64,000 bases of DNA from CALODP01 sp942492055 (GCA_942492055.1 CALODP010000031.1:29770-93769); one strand, 5' to 3'. Shown: positions 36,061 to 46,091, counted from the first letter of the stretch. Numbers and translations are program-made. Notes: a model not told the origin generated them from the letters alone.

Positions 36061-37056
36061 TTAGTCAAAAAATGTTTCTTTCGGTTCTTCCTCCCCTTCT
36101 TTTCCCCAGTCAGGGATATACAAAGAGGTATTAGCCAAAGGTAAATAACGAGTCCATTTGTTCTCCCCGTTTTGTTCGGCTTTTATTGCCAATTTGTAAG
36201 CGTTTGTTTTGGCGCTTAACTCATCGGCATTGTAAAGAATAATAGCTTCAAGTGTTTTCGGCTCAACAGGTGTCGCATATTCTAGCTTACCTTGATGACT
36301 AAGAATAAGATGCATTAGATGATCCTTTAACTCAGTCGGAAATCCCTCAATTTTTTGTGCTTCCGATTCAATATACATCGCCGCAATTACAATATGGCCA
36401 ATCAGTTTTCCTTTATCCGTATAATCGAAACTTGACTCATAAGATAATTCTTCAACTTTCCCGGAATCATGAAGTATTGCTCCGCAAACCACCAAATCTC
36501 TATTCACTTCCGGATGAATATCACACATCAAATCGCAAATTCTAATGATTTCAAGAGTGTGTTCCAATAAACCATGTATATACGAATGATGCCATGATTT
36601 TCCCGCCGGAACTCTCAAATATTTTTTAAGTCTTTCTCCGTTCAAAATATTGGTAACAAGCTTCTTAAGATTTTTATCCTCAATTGCTATTATTCTGTCT
36701 TCAAGTTCCTTAGCCATTACTCCGAATTCTCTTCCGGATTTCGGTAGAAAATCTTCCGGCGTAACATTGTCGTTCTCATTTGCCAAGCGATATTTTAGAA
36801 TTCTTATTTGAGACTGACCCATATAATCTTCCAAAACACCGGCAACTTTAATTAAACTTCCTATTTCCGCTTTAGTGTAGAATCCGTCAAAATTATCCCA
36901 TAGTTTTGCCGAAAGAGCAACAGACTGATCTCTCAGCTCAAGATTAAGGTATTCTTTATTATTCTTAGCGGTTTTCTTTTCAATCTTGGAAATAAGTAAA
37001 TAATGATTTATCTCATCTCCGGTATTCAGTTTTCTTAGTTCTTTTTGATCAAGCAT
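36061..37056 (-). CDS. YhaM-like 3'-5' exoribonuclease (OB fold plus HD domain)
   Basis: 331 residues. An N-terminal OB-fold nucleic-acid-binding domain (about 15-90) precedes an HD phosphohydrolase domain with HHSYIHGLLEHTLEIIRICD, the HD pair in GAILHDSGK, and HLILSHQGKLEYATPVEP. This order is that of YhaM/CBF1, which trims short RNA and DNA from the 3' end. No other nuclease genes are near. Confidence 0.9.
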   Translation of the reverse strand: MLDQKELRKLNTGDEINHYLLISKIEKKTAKNNKEYLNLELRDQSVALSAKLWDNFDGFYTKAEIGSLIKVAGVLEDYMGQSQIRILKYRLANENDNVTPEDFLPKSGREFGVMAKELEDRIIAIEDKNLKKLVTNILNGERLKKYLRVPAGKSWHHSYIHGLLEHTLEIIRICDLMCDIHPEVNRDLVVCGAILHDSGKVEELSYESSFDYTDKGKLIGHIVIAAMYIESEAQKIEGFPTELKDHLMHLILSHQGKLEYATPVEPKTLEAIILYNADELSAKTNAYKLAIKAEQNGENKWTRYLPLANTSLYIPDWGKEGEEEPKETFFD

Positions 37057-37120
37057 AATAAATCGTGATATGTTTATTTAATAAAATCGAATTTACAAAA
37101 AAGAGAAGAAGAATTTCGTG

Positions 37121-37621
37121 TCAAAGCTTTTCAACATCACATTTGGGAAGTGCGACGATAACAGATCTGTTTAGCATTTCAATTGAAACGGCTAGCATAT
37201 CCTCTCCCTTTCCCACTGAGTAAACAACTCCTTCTACGTCTGTAAAAGGCCCTGAAGTAATTTTAACCTTATTCCCTTTTACCAAACCGTCGAAGATATC
37301 CACTTTGCTTGTGTGAGTCAACATAACTTTTAGACTTTCGATTTCCTCATCGTGAATTTTCGCAGGCACCCCGTTAAAAAATATTGTTTTGATAACAGCC
37401 TTTTGTTCAACAGCTCTTATTCTCTCAGCTTCATTGGCATAGATAAAAATATATCCTCTAAACAGTGGCTCGGTAACTTTCTTGTTACGATCACTCCATT
37501 TTTTTAACAACGTTATCGTAGGGAGGTAATACTCGATCTCTTCAGCCGAAAGTTGTTCGGCTGCTTTAAACTCGTGACGGGGCTTTGTATATAATGCGAA
37601 CCAGTTTCTATTCATTTTCAT
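37121..37621 (-). CDS. NusG-like transcription antiterminator (UpxY/RfaH type)
   Basis: 166 residues from ATG 37621 (MKMNRNWFALYTKPRHEFKAAEQL). The NGN domain covers about 1-105 (RGYIFIYANEAERIRAVEQ) and a KOW-type domain follows with KGNKVKITSGPFTDVEGVVY. It is shorter than housekeeping NusG and lacks its usual ribosomal-protein neighbours. It is therefore one of the specialised paralogues that in Bacteroidetes control long polysaccharide operons. No such operon is in the window, so its target lies elsewhere. Confidence 0.88.
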   Translation of the reverse strand: MKMNRNWFALYTKPRHEFKAAEQLSAEEIEYYLPTITLLKKWSDRNKKVTEPLFRGYIFIYANEAERIRAVEQKAVIKTIFFNGVPAKIHDEEIESLKVMLTHTSKVDIFDGLVKGNKVKITSGPFTDVEGVVYSVGKGEDMLAVSIEMLNRSVIVALPKCDVEKL

Positions 37622-37666
37622 ATTATATTTTTGAGGAGAACAAAGATACAAATCTTGTCAAAAAGA

Positions 37667-39232
37667 TTAGACAAAATTATCATTTAGATACGGAATTATC
37701 ATCTCACATACATTACTCTGCTTCAGTATTGTATCAACGGAATAATTGTCGTATTCTTCTTTTTGCTTTTCCGATATTTCATCAGCTAGAATAATTATTC
37801 TCACCAAAAGATTTACATCCTTTCTTCTGATTGCTTCAACCAGTTGATTTCCGGTCATAAGAGGTAAAACATGAGCGGCTATTATACAAGAAGGGAGCCC
37901 GTTAAAGATGGCTTGCATGGCTTTATATCCGTTTTCGGCCTCATAAATGTTCACTCCCCTTATCTCACTTTCGATCGCGGATCTTATTTTTTCTCTAATT
38001 GCCGAATCATTATGAATAATTAATATATTCTGGCGAGCTTCGGGAATAGTAAAATGGAACTCACTTCCTTCTCCCTCTTTGGAATAAAACCAAACCTCTC
38101 CGTTGTGTCTTGAAACAATCTCATTTACCAGTTTTAATCCCATCCCGCTTCCCTTTTCACCTTTGGTTCCGGGAACGGAAAACTTCTGATCTATCTTAAA
38201 CAACTTCTCGCGATGAGCTTCGGGAATTCCTGTTCCTTGATCTTTAATAATTACTTCCACAGCTCCATCTTTGAATCTTCCGGCAGTAATTCTAATTACG
38301 GAATCTTCCTTTGAATATTTGATCGCGTTGTCAACCAAATCTTTCAGAGCATGCCCTAAAAGTTTTTCATCAGCATTTATATGAATTGAAGGATCTACTT
38401 CTGTTTTTATTTCCACATTTTTTCTTATAGCGTTCCCAATTAGAGCCGAAGTACTATTCGAAAGTAAATCTTTGAGATTTGTTCTAACAGGCTCCACAAC
38501 AATTTTACCCAATTGCAAACGGGACCAATAGAGAAGATTGTTTATATATTTAAGTTCGGTTTCAGAGGCTTCATAAATATATCCTAAATACTCCTTCGTA
38601 TCTTCCGCTGAAAGATCGGAATCATTCAATAAGATTTCCGAAAAACCTAACAGACTTGTAAACGGAGATCTTAAATCATGGGAAATAATCGAAATAAACT
38701 TATCTTTCGCCGCATTCTTTTCTTCGGAATCATGCAACATGTTTTTTAATTCATCACACTCGGCAATTAATTCGGTTATATCCGAAACATGTGAGTGCAC
38801 TTCAGTAATTTTCCCATCACTGTTTTTTACAGCCTCACACAATTCACGTAGCCATCTAATTTCCCCCTCTTTATTTCTTATTCTATATGTGAGAATAATT
38901 GAGGATAAGTGAGCTTCATTAACAAAGTCCGTAAACCGATTTTTTACATCTTCAAAGTCATCTTCATGAATTATCGAATGGATATTCCCTGGCATCCCTT
39001 CTAATTCATCCGAAGAGTATCCGGTAACACATATAACCGAATCGGAAAAAGAAGAGGATATTTCTTTGGCAATTTTTATTCGTCTTAAAAAATAATTTGT
39101 CGGTAGAACTGTTGATTCTTCTTCGGTAAGAATTATATTAGACTTTTGTAAACTATCGAGAAGAATTTCCAGTGACTCCTCATCCTTAACGAGTTTACGT
39201 AATTGTTCTTTGCTGCTTTTTAAAAATGGCAT
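37667..39232 (-). CDS. PAS-domain sensor histidine kinase with degenerate C-terminal receiver
   Basis: 521 residues from ATG 39232. A PAS domain with PAC (about 50-165; RNKEGEIRWLRELCEAVKNSDGKI) is followed by the HisKA box FISIISHDLRSPFTSLLGFSEIL and a GHKL ATPase (DLVDNAIKYS, IKDQGTGIP, GSGMGLKLVNEIV). The last about 120 residues have a receiver fold, but the acidic pair is replaced (LIIHND instead of IVDDD-like) and the phospho-acceptor Asp position reads CIIAAHVLPLMTG, with alanine. The conserved Lys region (ILKQSN) is kept. It should sense rather than accept phosphate at that end. No signal peptide or membrane segment, so it is cytoplasmic. Confidence 0.92.
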   Translation of the reverse strand: MPFLKSSKEQLRKLVKDEESLEILLDSLQKSNIILTEEESTVLPTNYFLRRIKIAKEISSSFSDSVICVTGYSSDELEGMPGNIHSIIHEDDFEDVKNRFTDFVNEAHLSSIILTYRIRNKEGEIRWLRELCEAVKNSDGKITEVHSHVSDITELIAECDELKNMLHDSEEKNAAKDKFISIISHDLRSPFTSLLGFSEILLNDSDLSAEDTKEYLGYIYEASETELKYINNLLYWSRLQLGKIVVEPVRTNLKDLLSNSTSALIGNAIRKNVEIKTEVDPSIHINADEKLLGHALKDLVDNAIKYSKEDSVIRITAGRFKDGAVEVIIKDQGTGIPEAHREKLFKIDQKFSVPGTKGEKGSGMGLKLVNEIVSRHNGEVWFYSKEGEGSEFHFTIPEARQNILIIHNDSAIREKIRSAIESEIRGVNIYEAENGYKAMQAIFNGLPSCIIAAHVLPLMTGNQLVEAIRRKDVNLLVRIIILADEISEKQKEEYDNYSVDTILKQSNVCEMIIPYLNDNFV

Positions 39233-39357
39233 AATCTTTCGAATGAATATTGTTTGACACAAATATAAAAAAAACAAAATAATATAATATATCTGTAAAG
39301 AAATAGTTAGCGAACCGAATAGAATATTTTTCCGTTATTCTAATAAAAAGGATAATA

Positions 39358-41643
39358 ATGCTACGGATTATACTAATACTTCGAATAGTCTTTTTCATTC
39401 TCTTTTTATCAACCAATGCTTATTCTGCCGGAATCATTACAGGAAAAGTAGTCGACAAGATAACCCAACTACCATTACCCGGCGTAAATGTTTTGCTTCT
39501 CAACACAACTATCGGTGTTGCCTCCGACTTAAACGGTGAATTCACTTTACGAAATGTTCCTGTAGGTATTTATCAGATTCAATTATCATTCGTTGGCTAC
39601 GAAACTATAACAAAGACAGACATTTCGGTAAATAGCGCACGGCCAACTTCACTTGAAATCGAGATGTTGGAATCGACTATCCTTATTGAAGGAGTAACAG
39701 TCTCATCAGATTACTTCGAAAATGACCCAACCGAAGTGATTAGTATCAACAACTTCAGTTACGAAGAAATAAGAAGAGCCCCGGGTGGTTTTGAAGATGT
39801 GATTAGAGCTCTATCTGTTTTACCCGGAGTCGGGCAAGCGTCTCCAGGAAGAAATGATCTTGTTGTCAGAGGTGGCGCTCCCTCCGAAAACCTTTTCCTG
39901 TTGGATGGCTTCCCCATCCCTAATATCAACCACTTTGGAAGTCAGGGAGCGACCGGAGGCCCGTTAAGCTTTGTAAATCTGGACTTTGTTCATGAAACTT
40001 TTTTTTCGACAGGTGGTTTCTCGGCTCTCTACGGGGACAAGCTCTCTTCGGTTTTAAGAATAGATTTACGGGAAGGAAGAAAGGATCGATTCGGAGGGAA
40101 AGCAATGATATCAGCTTCACAATTCGGACTCAATCTGGAAGGCCCGATAAATGAGAGCTCTAATTTTCTTTTTTCAATCCGAAGAAGTTATCTCGATTTT
40201 ATCTTCAATGCGGCCGGCTTCAATTTCGTCCCGGAATATTACGATGTCATCTCTAAATACTCATTAGACATTAATCAACAGAATAAATTATCATTCCTTT
40301 TTGTGGGGGCTTTCGATAATGTCAAATTCAACAATAATGATAAAGAGGATATCTTTGATAACTCTCGAATACTCGGATCGGATCAGATTCAATACATGGG
40401 AGGATTATCCTTCCGACATCTTTTTGAAAAAGGATTCTGGGATATCAGACTGAGTAGAAATTTTGTTGATTACGATTCGATACAAAGGGATACCCTTTTA
40501 AATCCCATATTCAAAAACAAATCAATAGAGAGTGAAAACACTCTGTCGTTTGACATCATACGAAAAGTAGGAAGATCAGCTGAAATACTGGCCGGTGTTG
40601 CCGTAAAAAACATTACTTTCGAAACAGATATCATATTCCCGAATAATTTTGTGACATCTTTTGGGGATACACTTCCTATTACAAAATTGAACGCTGAGAA
40701 ATCATTTCTGAAAACTGCCGCTTATCTTCAATACAGCAATGTTTGGTTTAACAAACTAAGAGTAAATCTCGGTATCCGATACGATTATTTCGACGCAATT
40801 AATGAGAAAAATTATTTTTCACCCAGAGTCTCAATATCATATTCACTAGGAGAATTGACAAATCTTAATTACAGTTGGGGAAACTACAACCAGTTCCCAT
40901 CATATATTTGGCTTGTTGCGGATCGACAAAACCGGGATCTAAAAGCGGTAAATGTTGTTCAAAATATTTTCGGAATAGAACATCAACTTAATTATGATCT
41001 TCGGATTAAAATAGAAGCATTCTATAAAAGATATTCCCGTTATCCGGCTAGTCAATTACGTGAATACCTTGTCTTAGCCAATACAGGAGCGGGCTTCGGA
41101 GGCTCTACTCAAAATTACTCATCTCTGGGACTGGAACCATTACTAGACAAGGGGAAAGGTTATTCCAGGGGAATTGAATTTTCAGCTCAAAAGAAATCTT
41201 CCGATTCTCCTCTTTACGGCATTATGAGTTTAACCTATAGTCAAACAAAATTCACCTCACCTGACGGTAAGGAAAGAAACGGTCAGTACGATCAGACATG
41301 GCTTTTTAGTCTTAGCGCAGGATACGTAATAAACCACAAATGGGAAACAGCTCTCAAGTTCAGAGCTTCAACAGGAATCCCCTATACCCCGTTCAATAGC
41401 GACGGTACACAGAGTGTTAATGATTACCTAACAAAGAGATTTACCCCATCGCATAGTTTGGATATCAGAATAGATCGTCGTTGGGATTTTACCGACTGGA
41501 GTTTGATTACGTACATAGATATTCAAAATGTTTACAACCAGGCAATCAGAAGTAGTATCTACTGGGATTATCAAAAAGGAGAGGCTGTAAAAAATAAATC
41601 TATCGGCATTTTACCCTCAATCGGAGTTAATCTGGAATTTTAA
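39358..41643 (+). CDS. TonB-dependent receptor with carboxypeptidase-regulatory-like domain
   Basis: 761 residues. Signal peptide (RIILILRIVFFILFLSTNAYSAG), then a carboxypeptidase D regulatory-like beta sandwich (ITGKVVDKITQLPLPGVNVLL to about residue 105). The plug domain contains VIRALSVLPGVGQASPGRNDLVVRGG and NLFLLDGFPIPNINHFGSQG, and a 22-strand barrel ends IGVNLEF with a terminal Phe. Members move siderophores, vitamins or glycans across the outer membrane using TonB energy. No SusD-like partner or other clue to the ligand is adjacent. Confidence 0.93.
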   Translation: MLRIILILRIVFFILFLSTNAYSAGIITGKVVDKITQLPLPGVNVLLLNTTIGVASDLNGEFTLRNVPVGIYQIQLSFVGYETITKTDISVNSARPTSLEIEMLESTILIEGVTVSSDYFENDPTEVISINNFSYEEIRRAPGGFEDVIRALSVLPGVGQASPGRNDLVVRGGAPSENLFLLDGFPIPNINHFGSQGATGGPLSFVNLDFVHETFFSTGGFSALYGDKLSSVLRIDLREGRKDRFGGKAMISASQFGLNLEGPINESSNFLFSIRRSYLDFIFNAAGFNFVPEYYDVISKYSLDINQQNKLSFLFVGAFDNVKFNNNDKEDIFDNSRILGSDQIQYMGGLSFRHLFEKGFWDIRLSRNFVDYDSIQRDTLLNPIFKNKSIESENTLSFDIIRKVGRSAEILAGVAVKNITFETDIIFPNNFVTSFGDTLPITKLNAEKSFLKTAAYLQYSNVWFNKLRVNLGIRYDYFDAINEKNYFSPRVSISYSLGELTNLNYSWGNYNQFPSYIWLVADRQNRDLKAVNVVQNIFGIEHQLNYDLRIKIEAFYKRYSRYPASQLREYLVLANTGAGFGGSTQNYSSLGLEPLLDKGKGYSRGIEFSAQKKSSDSPLYGIMSLTYSQTKFTSPDGKERNGQYDQTWLFSLSAGYVINHKWETALKFRASTGIPYTPFNSDGTQSVNDYLTKRFTPSHSLDIRIDRRWDFTDWSLITYIDIQNVYNQAIRSSIYWDYQKGEAVKNKSIGILPSIGVNLEF

Positions 41644-41645
41644 TA

Positions 41646-41672
41646 AAAAAGGCTGTCTTATGTGACAGCCTC
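41646..41672. terminator. Bidirectional terminator
   Basis: Stem AGGCTGTC / GACAGCCT with A-tract upstream, between the convergent TonB receptor gene and the response regulator gene. Confidence 0.85.
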
Positions 41673-41679
41673 CTAAAAT

Positions 41680-43044
41680 CTATTCTCCCTTTGTCTTGGT
41701 TGGAATTCCAAGCTCTTCCATTTTTCTGTAGAGGGATGATAAACCAATTGCCAAAGCCTTGGCAGCGGCATCTTTATTGTAATCATGTTCCTTAATAATC
41801 TTCAAAATATGATCTTTCTCAAAATGCCGAATTGCTTCCTTTAATGTATCGGGAAATACGTATTCACCTCTGCTTCCTTTAATATTATCCGCCAACTCAT
41901 TGATCGTGATGTATTCTGACTTTGCGAAAATCAGAGCACGTTCGATAACATTTTCCAATTCTCTTACGCCCCCTCTCCAATTATGAGCCATAAGAGCTTT
42001 CATGGTTTCGTTATCTACTCCGATAATCTTTTTCCCTATTTCGTTACAATATTTCTCAATAAAATGATTTACCAAAAGAGGAATATCCTCTTTTCTATCA
42101 TTTAAAGAAGGGAGTTGAATTTCAATCACATTTAATCGATAGTATAAATCCTCTCTGAAGTCACCCGATTTTGTTTTCTCGAATAGATCCTGATTGGTTG
42201 CCGCAATTATTCTTACATTACTAGAGACAGGCTTTGTTGCCCCGACCGGTAAAAACTGTTTATCTTCAATAGCACGAAGAAGTTTAACCTGAAGATTCAG
42301 AGGCAAATCCCCGATTTCATCTAGAAAGAGAGTACCTCCATCAGCAACTTTAAATAATCCGGCTTTCTCTTCGGTAGCTCCGGTAAAAGCCCCCTTCTTG
42401 TGCCCGAATAATTCACTCTCTATTAAGTTCTCCGAGATAGCACCGCAATTAACCGGTAAAAATATTTTATCTCTTCGATGACTATTGAAATGAATCGCCT
42501 TGGCTACCAGTTCCTTACCGGTTCCGCTTTTACCGAAAACTAGTACGTTGCTATTTGTAGGGGCTACTTGCTCTATCAATTCGAAAACTTTTTTCATCGA
42601 TTCGCTTTTGCCGATAATATTTTGAAATCCTTCTCCCGAAGAAACTCTCTGACGCAATAATTTATTTTCCATCGAAAGCTTCTTGAAATTTAGAAGACGC
42701 TTAACCCTAAGAATAACGTCATCAAATTCAACCGGCTTGATCAAATAATCATATGCCCCTTCTCGCATAGCCTCTACGGCTGTCTTTACGGAAGCGTATG
42801 CCGTCATTATTATGAAAAACGTATCTGGACTAACCTTCGAAGCGTTTTCCAGAAACTGAATACCATCCATATTTGGCATTTTGATATCTGTAATTACAAC
42901 ATCAAAATCTTCTTCCTTTACTCTGGCAAAGCCTTCCGCGCCATCGGCGGCTGTTGCGGTTATGTAGCCTTCATCTTCCAAGACCAGTTTTAAAGAATCG
43001 CGAATTGTTTTTTCATCGTCGACGATTAAAATCTTTCCCGACAT
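41680..43044 (-). CDS. NtrC-family sigma-54-dependent response regulator
   Basis: 454 residues. The receiver domain has the acidic pair in ILIVDDEKTIRDSL and phospho-Asp in VVITDIKMPNMDG. The AAA+ domain has Walker A GKSGTGKELVAKAIH, the sigma-54 contact loop GAFTGATEEKAGLF, and Walker B GGTLFLDEIGDLP. The C-terminal Fis-type helix-turn-helix includes NKDAAAKALAIGLSSLYRKMEELG. It activates RpoN promoters when phosphorylated. Its start follows directly on the stop codon of the kinase gene, so the two are a pair. Confidence 0.97.
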   Translation of the reverse strand: MSGKILIVDDEKTIRDSLKLVLEDEGYITATAADGAEGFARVKEEDFDVVITDIKMPNMDGIQFLENASKVSPDTFFIIMTAYASVKTAVEAMREGAYDYLIKPVEFDDVILRVKRLLNFKKLSMENKLLRQRVSSGEGFQNIIGKSESMKKVFELIEQVAPTNSNVLVFGKSGTGKELVAKAIHFNSHRRDKIFLPVNCGAISENLIESELFGHKKGAFTGATEEKAGLFKVADGGTLFLDEIGDLPLNLQVKLLRAIEDKQFLPVGATKPVSSNVRIIAATNQDLFEKTKSGDFREDLYYRLNVIEIQLPSLNDRKEDIPLLVNHFIEKYCNEIGKKIIGVDNETMKALMAHNWRGGVRELENVIERALIFAKSEYITINELADNIKGSRGEYVFPDTLKEAIRHFEKDHILKIIKEHDYNKDAAAKALAIGLSSLYRKMEELGIPTKTKGE

Positions 43045-44556
43045 TTAGCTCTCCGAATTATTATCCAATATTGGCAATTTTACCGTAAAGGTACTTCCTT
43101 TTTTTATTTTACTGGTAACCAGAATGTCACCTTTGAATTTATTTATTATCCCGTAACTTACCGATAGGCCGAGTCCGGTTCCTTTTCCTACTTCTTTAGT
43201 TGTATAAAACGGATCGAATATTTTTTCCACTACTTCGGTAGGCATTCCGCAACCGTTATCAATTATATCTATATAGATATTCTCCTTGTCTTTGTGGGAA
43301 ATAACTGAAATGGTCCCGGTTCCCCCAATAGCATCAAGGGCGTTGATGAGTATGTTCACAAAAACCTGTAACAATTGATCCGGAATAATTTTTATCGGTG
43401 GAATTTCGTGATCGAAATCCGTTTCGAATTTAACTTGTTTTACTCGCTTATCATATTTTACTATTCCTACAGCTGTTTTTATAACATCAGTAACCTGAAC
43501 ATAGACACTCTCGTATCCCGGAGGACGGGAGAAATCAACAAGTTCTCTTACTATCTTTGAAATGCGATCAATGTTTTCGCGAATCGTACTCAGTTGCTCT
43601 TTCAGAGCTTCGTCACTGTTTCGTCTTTGAATCAATTGCACCAAAGATGAGATTGCGGCTAAGGGATTTCCGATTTCATGAGCTACCCCTGCAGCTAATT
43701 GTCCGATTACAGCGAGCTTTTCCGATTGATCTACCTGACGTTGAAGTTTCTTTACTTGTGTTTGATCCTTGATAATTACCGTTCTCCCGACGTACTCCCC
43801 TTTCTTACTGGGAAGCTTGGCAATATTCAATTGTACCGGTATTATCCTTCCGTCCTTTGTTTTTCTCTCGGTATCGAATATCTTCACTCCCCCTTTGCTC
43901 TTTACTTCGGTGCGAATATATTTCAACTCTTCAAGATAATTATCCCCTTCGGGCATTAAAAAGAGGGACGTTTTTCCAATTACCTCATCTTCGGAATAAT
44001 CGAACAATATTTCAGCTCCCTTATTCCATGAAGTAATCTTCTCGTCCTGATCAATAACACATATAGCGGTTTCCGAGGAATGTAAAAGATTTTTCAGGTA
44101 TCTCTGATTAACCTCTAATTTATTGGCTAATCTGTCCCTGTCTTCGGCAAGTTCTTTCATTTGGGCGTTCTGATGGAGCACCCCGTAACGAGCATATATC
44201 TGCTCGATTATTTCATCTATAAACCCGAGTATTATCAACGGGTCATAATTTCCATTCTCGATATTATCAATATAGTGAAGTAGCGCGTAGCGACCGTAAC
44301 TAAAGAATTGACTAATCTCCAAGAGATTCAGTTTGGCCTTTGTAAAAAATGTATACGCCTCTATAAGGAAGCTATCAGCCTTCTCGTAATCGGAGGTCTC
44401 GATAACTTCTACTATCGCTTGAAGACTACTTTCGACAAATGTTTGAATCTGCGCTTCGGTAAGTTTATCTCCGAAATGCTTAATCAACTTGGCCGTCCAG
44501 TCTTCTACGATCGCTTCGTAATACTCCCTGATTAGCTCAAGAATTATTCTTCTCAT
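43045..44556 (-). CDS. PAS-domain sensor histidine kinase (NtrB-like partner)
   Basis: 503 residues. An N-terminal helical RsbRD-like domain (about 1-125; IVEDWTAKLIKHFGDKL) precedes a PAS domain (SSETAICVIDQDEKITSWNKGAEILFDYSEDEVIG). HisKA has the phospho-acceptor in LAAGVAHEIGNPLAAISSL, and the GHKL domain carries VNILINALDAI, IIDNGCGMP and GKGTGLGLSVSYGII. Lack of membrane segments suggests a cytoplasmic signal such as redox or small molecules. It overlaps the reductase gene by 4 bp and abuts the sigma-54 regulator gene, so ferredoxin, reductase, kinase and regulator form one operon. Confidence 0.95.
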   Translation of the reverse strand: MRRIILELIREYYEAIVEDWTAKLIKHFGDKLTEAQIQTFVESSLQAIVEVIETSDYEKADSFLIEAYTFFTKAKLNLLEISQFFSYGRYALLHYIDNIENGNYDPLIILGFIDEIIEQIYARYGVLHQNAQMKELAEDRDRLANKLEVNQRYLKNLLHSSETAICVIDQDEKITSWNKGAEILFDYSEDEVIGKTSLFLMPEGDNYLEELKYIRTEVKSKGGVKIFDTERKTKDGRIIPVQLNIAKLPSKKGEYVGRTVIIKDQTQVKKLQRQVDQSEKLAVIGQLAAGVAHEIGNPLAAISSLVQLIQRRNSDEALKEQLSTIRENIDRISKIVRELVDFSRPPGYESVYVQVTDVIKTAVGIVKYDKRVKQVKFETDFDHEIPPIKIIPDQLLQVFVNILINALDAIGGTGTISVISHKDKENIYIDIIDNGCGMPTEVVEKIFDPFYTTKEVGKGTGLGLSVSYGIINKFKGDILVTSKIKKGSTFTVKLPILDNNSES

Positions 44557-45722
44557 CTGATAATGAATACCTTTGCCACGTCAATCAATAAAGACGGGTT
44601 ATTCACCAAGGCTACCTTAAATAAGTTTCCTAATGTTCTTTTTTCCATTGGTACTTTCGAGAAAGAATGGGCAATGCTATTGAATTTCTTATCGCTAAAG
44701 TTGAATATCCCTTCTTTCAATCTGTCGAAAACTTCATGGCGCTTTCCTAACCTGTCGTGCCATGCTTTATCATAAGTAAGTATATGATCCGGATTATTAT
44801 TCTTAATTGCTTCTCCAACTATAGTTCCGCCGATCTTTCCTCCGATCATTCCACTGGCTATTCCACCACCGGAAAGTGGATTAATTTGTCGGGCAGCATC
44901 ACCAACCAAAATTATTCCCGGAGCAGAAATTTTCTCCAAAGTCGGTACACACGGAACTCCTCCAGCAACTTTCGTCAAGATAGCTGCATTTGGGTAAAAC
45001 TTTTTCATAAAATGATTCAGATAAGATAAAGCCGAACGCTCCTTTCCAACCAGTCCGCTTACACCCAAACCGATATTCGCTGTTCTCTCCCCTTTTGCGA
45101 AAACCCAGAAATATCCGTGCGGAGCGTATTCCTCGCCGAAATAGAACTGGCAAGTATTGGGATCGATATCTACATTCGTGGCTGTAACCTGCACACAACT
45201 TTCCATATCACGAAAATCAACCGCGGTTTTTATGCCGGCCCATCTTCCTACGCGTGATTCGGTTCCGTCCGCGGCAATAACTACTTTAGCTCGAACCTCA
45301 TGCTGCTTCCCTGCGAACTCATACTTCACGCCACAAACTTTACCCTCTTCTATTATCAAGCCGTTTACATAGGCACGTGTTAAGATCTCCGCTCCTTTGG
45401 CGGCGGCAGATATGGCAAGTTCGTAATCGAAAACTTTTCTATCCAACACATATCCTTCCTCTTCAAGGGGAAGAATTACTTCTGTTCTGTCGGGAGCAAC
45501 CATCGAGAATTTGTCTATCCTGGCCGATATGAATCGCGGGTTAACCTCAATAAACTCCTCAATACCGGCACGGCTGACAGCCTCGCCACATCTGACCGGA
45601 GTTCCGACCTCACGATCCTTCTCTAGCATTAATACCGATACTCCTTGTTCGGCGGCGTATCTGGCGGCCATAGATCCTGCCGGTCCCGCTCCAACAACTA
45701 CTATATCATATTCATTTTTCAA
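44553..45722 (-). CDS. Geranylgeranyl reductase family flavoprotein
   Basis: 389 residues. The N-terminal FAD site is VVVGAGPAGSMAARYAAEQG. The PVRCGEAVSRAG motif is characteristic of digeranylgeranylglycerophospholipid and prenyl-chain reductases, and GDAARQINPLSGGGIASGMIGGKI is the second FAD motif. Such enzymes saturate isoprenoid side chains using reduced ferredoxin. In a bacterium with menaquinone the likely substrate is the quinone tail, as for MenJ. The ferredoxin gene directly upstream overlaps its start by 11 bp. Confidence 0.92.
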   Translation of the reverse strand: MKNEYDIVVVGAGPAGSMAARYAAEQGVSVLMLEKDREVGTPVRCGEAVSRAGIEEFIEVNPRFISARIDKFSMVAPDRTEVILPLEEEGYVLDRKVFDYELAISAAAKGAEILTRAYVNGLIIEEGKVCGVKYEFAGKQHEVRAKVVIAADGTESRVGRWAGIKTAVDFRDMESCVQVTATNVDIDPNTCQFYFGEEYAPHGYFWVFAKGERTANIGLGVSGLVGKERSALSYLNHFMKKFYPNAAILTKVAGGVPCVPTLEKISAPGIILVGDAARQINPLSGGGIASGMIGGKIGGTIVGEAIKNNNPDHILTYDKAWHDRLGKRHEVFDRLKEGIFNFSDKKFNSIAHSFSKVPMEKRTLGNLFKVALVNNPSLLIDVAKVFIIR

Positions 45723-45921
45723 CTTTATTCTCTCCGTTTTTATCCCGGGTGAACTTCAACACTTCCAGAGGACAAATCCAAACACACTTGGAACAGTTTG
45801 TACAAAGCTCTTCGTTAATGCTTATCTTCGCTTCCTTCAATTCGATCGCGTCTTCCGGGCATACTCCAACGCAAGTACCGCAAAAATCACATTTATTCGG
45901 TAATATCTCTATCATCAACAT
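45712..45921 (-). CDS. Two-cluster 4Fe-4S ferredoxin
   Basis: 69 residues from ATG 45921, which has AAAGGA six bases upstream; a longer upstream frame adds a non-ferredoxin stretch. Two CxxCxxCxxxCP motifs: CDFCGTCVGVCP and CTNCSKCVWICP. It very probably supplies electrons to the geranylgeranyl reductase encoded next, whose start it overlaps. Confidence 0.93.
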   Translation of the reverse strand: MLMIEILPNKCDFCGTCVGVCPEDAIELKEAKISINEELCTNCSKCVWICPLEVLKFTRDKNGENKVEK

Positions 45922-46091
45922 AAGGCGTCCTTTCTCATTATTGAGAACAAAAATAGTTAATGCTGATATAAATAGAAAGAAAATAGATAGATATGAGAAA
46001 AGATTTTGTGTAAAAGTATTGAAGTAATTGAGGATATAGAGAACTACTATTCTTTTCATTCAGATTAGGTTGAAAATTGAATTTATCCTTT

